A stretch of DNA of 64,000 bases from Cannabis sativa (lineage: Eukaryota; Streptophyta; Magnoliopsida; Rosales; Cannabaceae), in NCBI RefSeq assembly GCF_029168945.1, contig NC_083603.1:10664001-10728000 (forward strand). Direction: 5' to 3'. The position numbers and the translations under genes are program-made. The notes under the pieces are model-generated. The model ran no database searches and was not told where the DNA came from. It worked only from the letters and a program-made list of their open reading frames with translations. Shown piece after piece: positions 23,390-40,893 of this stretch. Each line of letters begins with the position of its first letter. The first letter of the stretch is position 1.

Positions 23390-24224
23390 TGTCGACTAGA
23401 AAAATAGCCAACTAACTCGAAGTCAAATAAGCATTGATAAATCACCAATGAGGAGGTTAGAATAATATATAAATAAAAAGAACACATAGAATTATAGAGG
23501 TTCGACCCTCTTATGTGTGGGTAATGACCTAGTCCCATTTTAGTTGTATTACTTATGAGATAATACCAGGTAGATCACTAGGAAAGATAAAGTGATTTCT
23601 AGCTACGGCTCTCAAAGTGTTTACAGAGAATATCTTTCAACAAAGTGCTCTTAGATATGTGAGTACGAATTAGCTCTTGGTTTTTTGGTCCCCTCCCCTT
23701 GTGAATGCCTTCACTATTTATAGGGAAGAGTTGTTACATTGGGCTCCGTAAAAGGAGTAAACAAATAATAAATATCCCTATATTCTAGGGTACAGTTACA
23801 ATCTATTAAATTTCCTTTATTCTTGGATAGATTTATTGGATTCAAATTTGTAGGATTCAGTTGAAGATATTTGTGGATGCTTGTTAAGGACGAAATCAAG
23901 CCTTTGTATCCTTGTCCGTTGCTCCTAACATTATCTCTTATGGTTGACATATTCACTACCCGGCCAGGCCTTCTACAAGACTTGTCTTCTTTCGTAGCAT
24001 CACTCGTAAGACTTCCCTTACAGGGTATGCCTTTTATCATATCTTGCTAGCAGGTTGGTGGTCTGCTAGGTGCTTTACAAAACTCCATCTGCAGCTTAGG
24101 GATGTCACCCCCATATGGACTTGCCAAGCACAATTCTGCCCGGAAGTTTTTTACAAGGTCGAAAAGTTGGCTGGATCATGCCACATGTAAGTGCCATGTC
24201 AGATGTGCAAACTTTAAGATAACA
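23390..24224. mobile_element. probable solo LTR inserted in chromovirus 5' LTR
   Basis: An 835-bp segment begins TGTCGACTAG and ends AAGATAACA, flanked by ACAAG (23385-23389) and ATAAG (24225-24229), a 4/5 TSD. The chromovirus 3' LTR lacks it: there AGATATACATG runs straight into TTTTAT near 39323-39334. The interior has an LTR-like GGTTCGACC...CCTAGTCCC stretch and a TATTTATAG box near 23713. No coding capacity. The family is unknown. Confidence 0.6.
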
Positions 24225-24329
24225 ATAAGTTTTATGATATCGTTTACTTGGTATACTAAAGACAGCAGTATGGATGTACATAGAGTTACATTTTTTTTTT
24301 GAAAATAAAGTGATAGATTGATCGGAAAA

Positions 24330-31003
<6,674 letters not shown>

Positions 31004-31331
31004 AAATAACAACACAAACCAAGACAAAAACACACACAAGGGCCACCAACCACCACCAGAAAATAAGGCAACCAACCCCACAAACCAAAACAAACAGACC
31101 CCACACAGGAAAACAAGAGAACAAAAGGTCAAAACCAACACATGAACAGGGACAAACTGAATGTCAAGCTACAAAGGTCAAAGGGAAAAGGGACACAGAG
31201 AAAAATAAAATAGAATAGAAAGTGAAGAGAAGAGTTGACAAAGGAAAAAAGACGCTGGAAAAGGATTATGAAAGCAGAAAAAGAAGGAAAGTAAGACCCC
31301 AAGAGAGAATAGTAGATGACACATCTCTCCC
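31004..31331 (-). other. 5' UTR of L1 element
   Basis: About 330 bases between the TSD and the ORF1 start, purine-rich on the plus strand (long GAAAAGG-type runs). It would hold the internal promoter in a plant L1. No specific motif was recognised. Confidence 0.5.
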
Positions 31332-31483
31332 TACATAGAGTTACATTTAGATATTGATATCTAGTGATACTAGTGGGTATCAGATAGTAAATAATGCCAA
31401 TCAAATTAATATATAAGGGTATGGTGTACATAAAATTGCACTGTGATATAGACATATATATGTTAGGCAATACAAAATATAAC

Positions 31484-31635
31484 GAATTGAAGGTGCGACA
31501 TCAGTACGACTAGAGTGTTGAGTATAGGTTGATATTATGGTCAATTGTACTTATAGTATGAATTGATGCTACCACATTAGTGCGACTGGAGTGTTGAGTA
31601 TAGGCTGGTATTATGGTTAATCGTACCATGGTCAA
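31484..31635 (+). repeat. 76-bp tandem repeat in chromovirus LTR (two units)
   Basis: Two diverged units starting GAATTG at 31484 and 31560, each with GTGCGAC/AGTACGAC then GTTGAGTATAGG. The same pair with the same 76-bp period is in the 3' LTR (39522 and 39598), so the duplication predates insertion. Confidence 0.8.
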
Positions 31636-32045
31636 CAACATTCGAGACTCAATTACATGCATTGGACACGAGTAGTAGACTTATGGTAATTAGGTGTATG
31701 AGAACATAATTACAAGTTGGATATATGTTTATGTTTTATGCTTTTCTTACTGAGTTTGTCAACTCACATATATATTTCATGTGTAGGTAAAGGCAAAGCA
31801 AAAGCTAAACCACAGTGAGCTTGGAGCTCAGTAAAGGTTGTATTTTGTTAATATTTGAAAAATAGATTTTGAGATTCCGAGTTTTCTAAACAATATCTAT
31901 TTATGAATTATGTTTAGTGAGATTTATATTTTTCATGAAATATTTTATTAAACTCGATTTTATATTAGATGTTTTGATTAGCAAAGGTTAGCACAATAAT
32001 TAATAAAATACAGTAACATTTTTAAGCTAGTAGGGCATTACAATT

Positions 32046-32057
32046 TGTTATCAGAGC
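32046..32057 (+). promoter_or_regulatory. primer-binding site of chromovirus
   Basis: TGTTATCAGAGC, one mismatch from the initiator tRNA-Met complement TGGTATCAGAGC, three bases after the 5' LTR end. Confidence 0.8.
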
Positions 32058-32318
32058 GGTTAGGTTGTTCTTCGAAGACTGTCGAGATATGTACAATCAT
32101 CATTAAAGACAAGCTCGACTCACGGTTCAGTAAGCCCTTATATAGTTTAGTAGTTTAAATTAGATAAGCATGATTAGAAAAATATGATAGGAAGAATGTT
32201 AGTAGCATGATAGCAGAATAAGTGTATACTTATATTTCCATGTTATGCAGTAATTAGTATCCAATTATAACCACTGCTTGATCAACCTGCCTTTTAAATT
32301 AATAGGCTCATCCTATAG

Positions 32319-33516
32319 ATGGAGACCCAAGGAAACAATAGAAGTTAGGGTGATATAGTCGAGGCTAGAGGTGGTCAAGGAAATCAAAATCCCCCTCATG
32401 CTCATGGCTGAGTCAAAGGCCATAAGCAGGGTCATGGCAACGACAATGCAAATCTGCCACAGTCTTCACCATATTGGGAGTAGAGGTTTATAGAAATGCA
32501 AGCCAGGTTTTAGAGACAGGACGAGGAGGTTTAGAGACTTAGGTAGCAGGGTCCTCTTGTTGCACCTCCTCCTCAGGCACCATTAGGTACTGTTCCAGTG
32601 TTTCCAGTTGAGCAACCTGCTTCTAGTAACCGAGTGGAACCATTGTATGAAAGGTTCTACAAGCAAGGACCTTCAATCTTTTTGGGAGGCCCAGATGTGA
32701 TAAAGGCTGAGCAGTGGTTGACTTCCATGAATAGAATCTTGAATTTTATGGGAATTATCGATAATGACTGGGTGACTTATGCAATATTTTAGTGTCAGGA
32801 AGATGTCTTAGTGTGGTGGAAACTAGTATCTTTCACCCGTGATGCTACAATTATAACTTGGGATGGGTTTCAAGATCTCTTCAAAGCCAAGTATTATAAT
32901 GAGGCGGTATATAGTACCAAGAGAAGAGAATTTACTCAGATGGTTTAGGAAGAATCCATGTCAGTGACTAAGTACACAACCAAGTTTGATAGACTTGCTA
33001 GGTTGGTCTCTAGGAAAATGCTAATTGATTTCAGTAAGAAAAAGAAATACTTGGCGGGACTTACTGCCAAGATCAGGCATGATCTGATGATTATTGCCAA
33101 TGACACTACTACCTATGCTCATATGGTAGAGAAGGAACCCCGAGGGACTCACGATGTTTACGGGGTTGCTGCTCCTCCTACTTTTAGTTTTGGTAGGGGT
33201 AGTGGTGACTCATCTTATGATAAAAAGAGAAAAGCTCCATCAACATGTGGTGGTTTAAGTATGAATTAGAGGTTTTGAGGGAACTAGAGTCAAGGTGGTC
33301 GTCTGGGTGGTCTTGAAGGTCGTTACAGCTATTTGGAATGCCTAAGTTGTAAGAAGCATCATCCAGGCAGGTCATGTTTTTAGTATGGTCTAATGGGGCA
33401 TTACAAGAGGGATTGTCCTTAGCTAGAGAAAGAAGAGCCCAAGAAAGAGGTAAAACCCATTCTAGCTCGGTTGTTTACCATTACTTAAGTCGATACTGAG
33501 GCTAGCCTATCAATAT
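32319..33516 (+). pseudogene. chromovirus gag with many stops but no frameshift
   Basis: It starts at ATG 32319 (METQGNN). One frame runs without any indel for about 400 codons to the MITE at 33517. Gag capsid-like text includes FYKQGPSIFLGGPD, AEQWLTSMNRIL and FKAKYYNEAVYSTKRREF. The zinc knuckle (about 33394-33419) reads CF-stop-YGLMGHYKRDC, with its second Cys region damaged. I count 14 in-frame stops: 11 TAG, 2 TGA, 1 TAA. Many TAGs sit where Gln (CAG) or Trp would be expected. This points to cytosine deamination of silenced, methylated DNA. Gag would form the particle and bind RNA. Confidence 0.88.
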
Positions 33517-34178
33517 TAGGGGTGTTCATCCAATCCAATATGCACTATTTTACTCCTAGTGCATTTGATCCGCACTAAGTATAAATTTAATATTTAAATC
33601 CAATCAAATCCATATAATAACTCAAATCCAACCCAATTTGCAAAAGTGGGATTTGGATCAGCTATTTTAGATTGGTTACTTTTTAATATTGAATTATTTA
33701 ATATTTATTATATTTTTATACATAACTAACAACAAAATAAAACTAATTATTATTATTTTATGTCTCTAACAACAAATTAAAATAAATAAAAAAAATCAAA
33801 AAAAGAATATAAAATATTATATGTATAAAGAAATATTTAATTTAATTTTAAATTATATTTTTTTTATAAATAGGAATGAAATATACATTTGATCTACTAA
33901 GGTTTAAAATGTATTTGTATCATACATATTAGATTTTTAATTACTATTTTTCACATGAAAATATTAATTGCACATATAATTTTTTTTCAAAAAAAAATAT
34001 ATAAATCGTGTGGATTGAATTGGATCGATTACATTTACATGTCAATCAATATACAATCCGCACAAGTACAGATTTTAGATTTTCTAATCCAATACAATCC
34101 GCACAAGATATCCACACTTTGCGAATTGGATCAGATCAGGTGGATTAAATTAGATTGAGTATTTTATGAACACCCATA
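33517..34178. mobile_element. hAT-like MITE between chromovirus gag and protease
   Basis: Termini TAGGGGTGTTCA and TGAACACCCATA are inverted with one mismatch. The flanks ATCAATAT (33509-33516) and ATCAGTAG (34179-34186) match at 6 of 8. Near the ends are repeated GGATTGGAT/AATCCAATCC-type phrases; the centre is AT-rich. The gag and protease reading frames join in register across it if one flank copy is removed, which supports a clean insertion. 662 bp, non-coding. Confidence 0.8.
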
Positions 34179-35560
34179 ATCAGTAGTGATAGGTCACCTT
34201 CTTGTTAACAACTCCTATTATTCTGTATTATTTGATTCTGGAGCTACACATTCCTATGTTACTACTAAAATAATTGATAAACTAGGTAGACCTTGTGACA
34301 ATTATGAGTTAAGGTTTGAAAACCTATTGCCTAGCGAAGAATTAATTATCTCCAAAAAGTGGATTAGGTCTATGCCATTCAGAATGGATGATAGGGAGTT
34401 GAGTGCTGACCTTGTTGAGCTAGTCATAGCAGATTTTGATATCATTCTCGGGATGGATTTCCTGTCTAATTATGCTACCAATATCGATTGTAAAAGAAAA
34501 ATGATAACTTTTTAGCTACAAGGTAAAGAACTATTTCTCTTTCTGGAATCAGTTTGGGGTTCTCAAATCCCAATCATCTCAGTATTGAAAGCTAAAGACC
34601 TATTGTAATATGGATGCATAGGACTTTTAGCGATTGTGATAGACACTAGCAGGCCCAAAATAGTTGTGCCTAAAGACATTAGAGAAGTAGGAGCATTCCT
34701 AGATGTGTTTCCCGAAGAATTACCTAGTTTACCACCAGAGTAGGAGATAGACTTTGTAATGTATTTGGAACTAGGAGTGGGGCCAGTTTCTAAGGCACCT
34801 TATTGGATGGCTCCAACAGAACTTAAAGAATTGAAGCTACAACTTTAGAGGATGTTAGACACTGGGTTTACCCGACCCAGTGTATTGCCCTGGGGAACTC
34901 CTATTTTTTGTGAAGAAGAAAGATGGAACACTTACAATGTGTATTGACTATTGGAAGTTAAACAAGTTGACAATCAATAACAAGTATCCACTACCTAGAA
35001 TTGACAACTTGTTTGATCAACTTTAGGGAAAGACAGTCTTTTCCAAGATTGATCTTGGCTCTGGTTATCATCAGTTGAGAATCCGATAGGAGGACACTCC
35101 AAAGATTTCCTTTTTTACTATGTATGGTCATTATGAATTTGTGGTTACGTCCTTTGAGCTAACTAATGCTCTGACAACTTTCATAGATCTCATGAATCGA
35201 GTATTTAAGGATTTCTTTGATATTTGTGTCATAGTATTTATCGATGATATTCTTGTATATTCTTAGTCAGAAGTGGAGCATGAGCAACACCTAAGAATGA
35301 TTTTACAATAATAAGGGAGCATAAGCTTTATGCTAAGTTCAAAAAGTGTGAGTTCTGGTTATCGCAAGTATCTTTTAGGTCACATTTTTAGTAAAGATTA
35401 AATTATGGTAAATTCAAGAAAGATTAATTTGGTTAGGGACTGACCGAGATCGAAGAAAGCTACCGAAGTCAGATGCTTCCTTAGTTTAGTCAGGTACTAT
35501 CGTCATTTTGTAGAATGATTTTCTATGATCTCCACACCCTTAGCATAATAAACTAAGAAA
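34179..35560 (+). pseudogene. chromovirus protease and reverse transcriptase
   Basis: The protease has the catalytic triplet in VLFDSGATHSYVT (about 34225-34263) and the ILGMDFLSNY block (about 34444-34473), intact over 109 codons. TAG, TAA and TAG stops follow, then a first frameshift near 34910 in a T-run. RT blocks: [20 protein letters not shown] (about 34946-35005), VFSKIDLGSGYHQLRI (about 35038-35085) and FIDDILVYS (active-site DD, about 35236-35262). A TAG sits where related elements read LQG after DNLFDQ. RT makes the cDNA; this copy is inactive. Confidence 0.88.
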
Positions 35561-36020
35561 GATCAGTGGTTTATGTGGATCGATAAGTGCAAAACCAACT
35601 TTCAAGAGTGAAGCAGCGGTTAATCACATCTCCAGTATTTTCTTTACCATCAGATCAGGAAAAGTGTGTGGTTTATTGTGATACCTTCAGATATGGTCTA
35701 AGGGGTGTTCTGATGCAAGCTGACAGGATCATTGCTTATGATTCTCACCATTTTAAGAAGTATCAGCAAAATTTCCCAACACATGACCTATAACTTGCCG
35801 CATTAGTGTTTGCATTGAAAATTTGATGACATTATCTCTATGGAGAGCAATGTGAGATTTACACTGACCACAAGAGTCTCAAATATTTCTTTAATCAAAA
35901 AAATCTGAATATGAGGTAAAGACGGTGGTTAGAGTTAGTCGAGGATTATGATTATGAGATCTTCTATCGCCCTGGGAAAGCTAATGTGGTAGCAGATGCC
36001 TTGAGTAGGAAAGGTCCTAG
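35561..36020 (+). pseudogene. chromovirus RNase H
   Basis: Reads CVVYCDTFRYGLRGVLMQ (first Asp, about 35668-35720), YQQNFPTHDL, a TAA, YTDHKSLKYFFNQK (about 35858-35899) and [17 protein letters not shown] (about 35963-36013). Block order matches gypsy RNase H, downstream of RT as required. Stops near 35791, 35826 and 35920 inactivate it. Confidence 0.85.
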
Positions 36021-36039
36021 ACATATTTTTTTAGTACGA

Positions 36040-37340
36040 AGATGATCTCTCGTCGGTTAGAAACCAAAATGGTTAGGGCTGGCATTGAGTTTTTGGTTGG
36101 AAAACTTAGCATTTTAACACTTAAGTCTAATATGTTAGAAAGGATTAAAAATTCTCAAGTAGGAAACCTTGAGTTAGTTAATTCTCGTGAGGAAGTTTTA
36201 ACTGGTCAGGCTAAAGACTTGTCAGTTTCTAATAGTGAAATGCTACTTTATAAGATTTGGGTTTGTGTTCTGAACAATAGTGAGCTCAGAAAAGAGATTT
36301 TAGATGAAGCTCGCTCCACTTCTTAATCGTTGTATCCAGGTACCACCAAGATGTACCAGGACTTGAAACCCTACTATTGGTAGTGTGATATGAAAAAGGA
36401 TGTAGTAGACTATGTATCCAAGTGTTTGACATGCTAGAAAATTAAGGCTAAACATTAGAGACCTGTGGGTTTGTTGCAGCCTTTGACCCTTCCCGAGCGG
36501 AAGTGGGAGGATATTACCATGGATTTTGTGGTTGGACTACCTATAACCACGAGTTTGTATGACTCGATCTATGTTATAGTGGATCACTTTACAGAGTCAA
36601 CACATTTTGTACTAATGAAAATAACATTTGTAGTCGATTAATATGCGGAGTTATCTATGAAGGAGATAGTTTATTTCCATGGGGATAAGAAGTCCATTGT
36701 TTCAGACAGAGATCCTACGTTTACTTCCAAGTTTTAGGAGTCTCTAGAAGGCCATGGGTACGAAGTTGAAGTTCAGTACAACTTTTTACCCTCAGACAGA
36801 TGGCCAGTCCTAGAGGATAATTCAGATACTGAGAGATATGTTACGAGCCTGCGTGATAAACTTTGAGGGTTCATGGAGTAAGTAGCTGGCATTGATAGAA
36901 TTCTCATATAACAACAATTATCAGACTACAATAGGGATGACTTCCTATAAGATATTGTATGATAGGAAGTGCCATTCTCCAATTCATTGGGATGAAACCG
37001 GGGAAAGAAAGTATCTAGGTCAAGAATCAGTTCAGAGGACCAGTGATGCTATAGAAAAGATGAAGGCTTAAAAGTAATGCAGATCCAAAGCACAGAGATA
37101 TAGAATTTCAAGTAGGAGATCATATTTTCCTACGGGTTTTGCCTATGAAAGGTGTGAAGTGCTTTGGTAAGAAAGTTAAATTAAGCCCAAGATTTACAGG
37201 GCCATTTGAGATTCTCAAGAGGATCGGTCAAGTAGCATACCACTTAGCTTTACCTTCAGCATTGTCAGCAGTGTATGATGTTTTTCATGCATCAATGTTG
37301 AGGAAGTATGTACTAGATCCAACACATGTCTTGGGCTAGG
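36040..37340 (+). pseudogene. chromovirus integrase
   Basis: Zinc-finger remnants (YVSKCLTC, about 36410-36433) are followed by the core: ITMDFVVGLP (first Asp, about 36516-36545), SIVSDRDPTF (second Asp, about 36694-36723) and PQTDGQS then a TAG where the family has the catalytic Glu (about 36813). SYNNNYQTTIGM and the GPFEILKRIGQVAYHLALP block of the C-terminal domain (about 37199-37255) follow. Several stops and at least one frame change are present. Its place after RNase H supports the gypsy assignment. Confidence 0.87.
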
Positions 37341-37554
37341 AAGCCTTAGAGCAGTAGTCGGACTTGTCCTGTGAGGAATAGTCAGTTATGATCCTTGATA
37401 GAAAGGATAATGTCCTTAAAAACAAGACCATAGCTTTGGTCAAAGTACTCTAGAGAAACAACAAGATGGAGGAAGCTACCTAGGATTTAGAGTTTCACAT
37501 GAGGGCTTAATATTCGGAGTAATTCATGTTAGATTTTGAAGACAAAATTCTTTT
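37341..37554 (+). pseudogene. chromodomain-like tail of integrase
   Basis: The degraded sequence contains ILDRKDNVLKNKTIALVKVL, then a stop at a conserved Trp, then RNNKMEEAT. This matches the C-terminal tail of plant chromoviruses that targets integration to heterochromatin. At least six stops are present. Confidence 0.7.
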
Positions 37555-37566
37555 GATGGGGGGATA
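37555..37566 (+). promoter_or_regulatory. polypurine tract of chromovirus
   Basis: GATGGGGGGATA, two bases upstream of the 3' LTR start TGTAATGA. Confidence 0.75.
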
Positions 37567-37689
37567 ATTGTAATGATCGTATAATTAGATATGGAAATTA
37601 GCAGTTTATTAGTAATTAAATCATTATTTATGATTTTATGTGCTTTGGTATAAAAATAAGTCCTATTGTCAGAAATAAGCATTAGTTAT

Positions 37690-38395
37690 ATAATTGTTCA
37701 ATTACAGAGATTTTATTGAATTGTAGGTATGCCATACATGTTATATATGAAATTTGACATTTTCATGTTTTATGCCCAATAACAGTAGAAATTCGACAAT
37801 ATGGCCAATAGTGTCACAATGATATGGTTTAGTATCTCAGAATTAGTGGGGAAATATTTATGGATAGATAGAATATCGAAGTTATGCAGGGTATTTAGTT
37901 ATGACCATTTTACTCCTAAATTTGAAAATAACTTAGAAGCTAAGTATGGGCATTTTTATAATTTACCACTTAAGCTTATTTTAGTAACTATCCTTAGTGG
38001 AAATTTCGTAATTAAGAGAGTAAAAAGATTAGTGATATAAGCACTAGTGATATAATTTCCTAATTACCGAAATTTTATTGAATTCTAGGTGTGCTATATA
38101 TGTTATATATAAAATTTGACATTTTAATGTTTTATGCCCTATAACAGTAGAAACTCGACAATCTTGCCAATAGTGTCACTATGATATGGTTTAATATCTT
38201 AAAATTAGCAAGAAAAGATTTATGGATAGATAGAATATTAAAGTTATGTAGAGTATTTAGTTATGACCATTTTATCTCTAAATTTGAAGATAACTTAGAA
38301 GTTAAGTATGGGCATTTTTATAATTTACCTAAGCTTATTTTAGTAATTATCCTTAGTAATTTTTTTTTAATTAAGAGTTATAATGCTGGATATTA
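37690..38395 (+). repeat. 362-bp tandem duplication inside 3' LTR
   Basis: GTGTCAC followed by ATGATATGGTTTA occurs at 37811 and again at 38173; surrounding text matches with the same offset from about 37690 to 38395. The 5' LTR has one copy (about 22150-22370). Short matching reading frames at 37801-38040 and 38181-38396 are by-products of this duplication, not genes. Confidence 0.85.
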
Positions 38396-39521
38396 GTTTT
38401 ATAAACCAAAAATTAGAATTAATTAAAAAAAAAAAAAACTAAAACAACTCTCTCTCTCGGCCTAGCCAAAGCCCAAGGGAACTCAAGAAATTTTCAAGAC
38501 TTTGTAATAAAAAATTCAACTAAGGAATTAGAGGATTTGGAACTTAATTCAATGTAAAGCTCTAATCATCTTTCTTCCTCTTTGAATTTGTTGAAAAACA
38601 TAGTATTTTGTATGACTTTGGGGAATTCTTTTTTGTATGAGTTTGTATGAGTTAGAAACTCCTTTTAAGCTTGAATTAAGTTTGTTGTTGTTAGTTTTTA
38701 AGAGTAGTAGCAGTTGTAGGAAGCTTTGGGTGAGTTTGAGTTTTAGAACTCAAACTAAGCTCAATATTAGTGAATTTTGATTTTTAATGTAATTGTTGTG
38801 TTTGAGTTATGGAATATGTTTATTATGTTGTATATTGATGTCCTGAAAGGGTTTGTAGTATTTGGGTAAGATTAAAGCTAGTTTAGGAAAAGTTGAGAAT
38901 TTTTGAGGTGGTTTTGCCCTTAAATCGAACGACCGGTTGGTACATGCTATACCAACTGGAGGTCCGAATGGACAGTACCGGAAAAGATCAATTTTTATAT
39001 TTTGGCATAATTTTTTTTTCGGTGTATATTTTAGTCGTTCTATATACCATTTTAATGCTTGTGAAAAGATCTACAATATGGTATATAATTTAGAGCCAAA
39101 ATATGTATTTCATTTTAGAGTATTTTCACCATTTAGTTCGGTAGAAAATCCTAAATTCTATACGGGTAAAGTGTCCTAGAATAGACACTTACCAGTTTTA
39201 CGTTACAATGACTTAGGGTCTCCGATCGTCAAGCAATTTTTCCACTCATCTTGATTGACACACCTAATTCCAAATTAAGGAAAGATTAATATAATAACAT
39301 ATGCACGTATTTTAGATATACATGTTTTATAATACCGTTTACCTGGTGTACTAGAGACACCCAAGTGGATGTACATTGAATTGTATTTAGATATTGATAA
39401 CTAGTGATACTAGTGGGTATCAGATAATAAATATTGCCAATCAAATTAACATATAAGGGCATGGTGTCATAAAGCTACATTGAGATACATATATATATGT
39501 TCTGCAATACAAAAAAATAAA

Positions 39522-39673
39522 GAATTGAACCTACCACATAAGTACCACTAAAGTGCTGAGTATAAGTTGCTATTATGGTCAATTGGACTTATAGTATGGA
39601 TTGATGCTACCACATCAGTGCGACTAGAGTGCTAAGTATAGACTATTATTATGGTCAATTGTACTATGATCAA
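39522..39673 (+). repeat. 76-bp tandem repeat in chromovirus 3' LTR
   Basis: Counterpart of 31484-31635, with units starting at 39522 and 39598. Confidence 0.75.
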
Positions 39674-40005
39674 CTCGTTCTCAATTATACGTGTTGGACA
39701 CAGGTAGTAAACCCATGGTAATTAGGTGTATGGGCGCCTAATTACAAGTCAAATTTATGTTTATATTTTATACTTTTCTTACTGAGTCTGTCGACTCATA
39801 GTTATATTTCATGTGTAGGTAAAGATAAAACTAAAGCTGAACCACAATGAGTTTGGAGCTCAATGAAGATTGTATATATCGAGAGAGTTATGTTTTATGA
39901 AAGTTTTTATTAAATACGATTTTATATTGAACCATTTGATTAACAAATGTTAGTACAGTAATTAAGAAAAATATAGTAACACGTCTAAGCTTGTAGGACA
40001 TTACA

Positions 40006-40518
40006 ACCAACACAAAAACCCTCCACCCCGACCCAAACAAAGTCCCACCCATTAGCCACCACAAACCATATGTTCATCTCTACTGCCCTATGCCTAGAAA
40101 CTCGACCCAAACTCCACAATCGCCATACTAGACTGTCAAGATCGAAACCCCCTAACCAAACCCCAACTCACGCATGGAGTCCACCACCCCAACCCCCAAT
40201 CTTAATTTTATTCTTAAAATTAAGATTAATTTAATTTTCTTTACTAATTATTATTTTTCCTTGATTTCAAGATTAAAAAATATAATTTCTTTTTTTTAAA
40301 ATTTTAATTTTACTATATAATTTTGAAATATTTAATATTTAATATGTAAAATATATTTTAATTTATTTTCTAATAATCATTGATTAAAACTTTTTTTAAG
40401 CTAATGGTGATGGCATATGTTATTTTAATCAAACTTAACAACAAGAAATGAATTGTAATAACAAATTATCAACATTATGGAATTTTGCAAACAAATATTT
40501 TACATATAAAGTTAAGAG
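40006..40518. other. intergenic sequence flanking the chromovirus
   Basis: The C- and A-rich stretch 40006-40190 is the continuation of 21840-21914 across the insertion. A perfect hairpin lies at 40198-40227: arms AATCTTAATTTTA and TAAAATTAAGATT with loop TTCT. The rest is AT-rich. No gene seen. Confidence 0.6.
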
Positions 40519-40887
40519 TAAATAACGGCATAAGTATCTAAAGTTTTGAGTTTGTAAGCGGTATAAATTTAATGATTTTTTATAGTGTGGTATAAGTACC
40601 CAATGTTTGTAAAACTGTAATTTTTCTCTATTTTCGTCAGTACAGGCTCTATATTAAATTTATTAAAAAAAATGGAAGTAACTGATACTGCATATTTTCG
40701 TCCATACCAAATAATTTAGAATTAGAATCTTATATGTATCCTGTTTAAGACAATAACAGAGTCTGTATTGATGAAATTGGAAGAAAATTACAGTTTTATA
40801 AATATTGGATACTTATGTCACTAAAAAAAATTATTATGTTTATGCCGCTTACAAATCTAAAACTTTGGGTACTTATACCACTATTTA
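40519..40887. mobile_element. fold-back MITE, copy 1
   Basis: The two halves are reverse complements of each other: TAAATAACGGCATAAGTA at the left matches the inverse of TACTTATACCACTATTTA at the right, and the match continues for about 140 bp including GTTTTGAGTTTGTAAGCGG. A second family member is at 55055-55412. No TSD is obvious and there is no coding capacity. Superfamily unassigned. Confidence 0.8.
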
Positions 40888-40893
40888 TATTAG

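Larger units (their letters stand above)
37569..40005 (+). repeat. 3' LTR of chromovirus (2437 bp)
   Basis: Starts TGTAATGATCG and ends GGACATTACA. It matches the 5' LTR segments throughout and preserves the empty sites of both insertions in that LTR. It differs by a private 362-bp tandem duplication and a short CT tract. Confidence 0.92.

Noticed and set aside
37801..38396. Two similar small proteins that look like tandem paralogues
   Set aside because: They arise from a 362-bp tandem duplication in a non-coding LTR.
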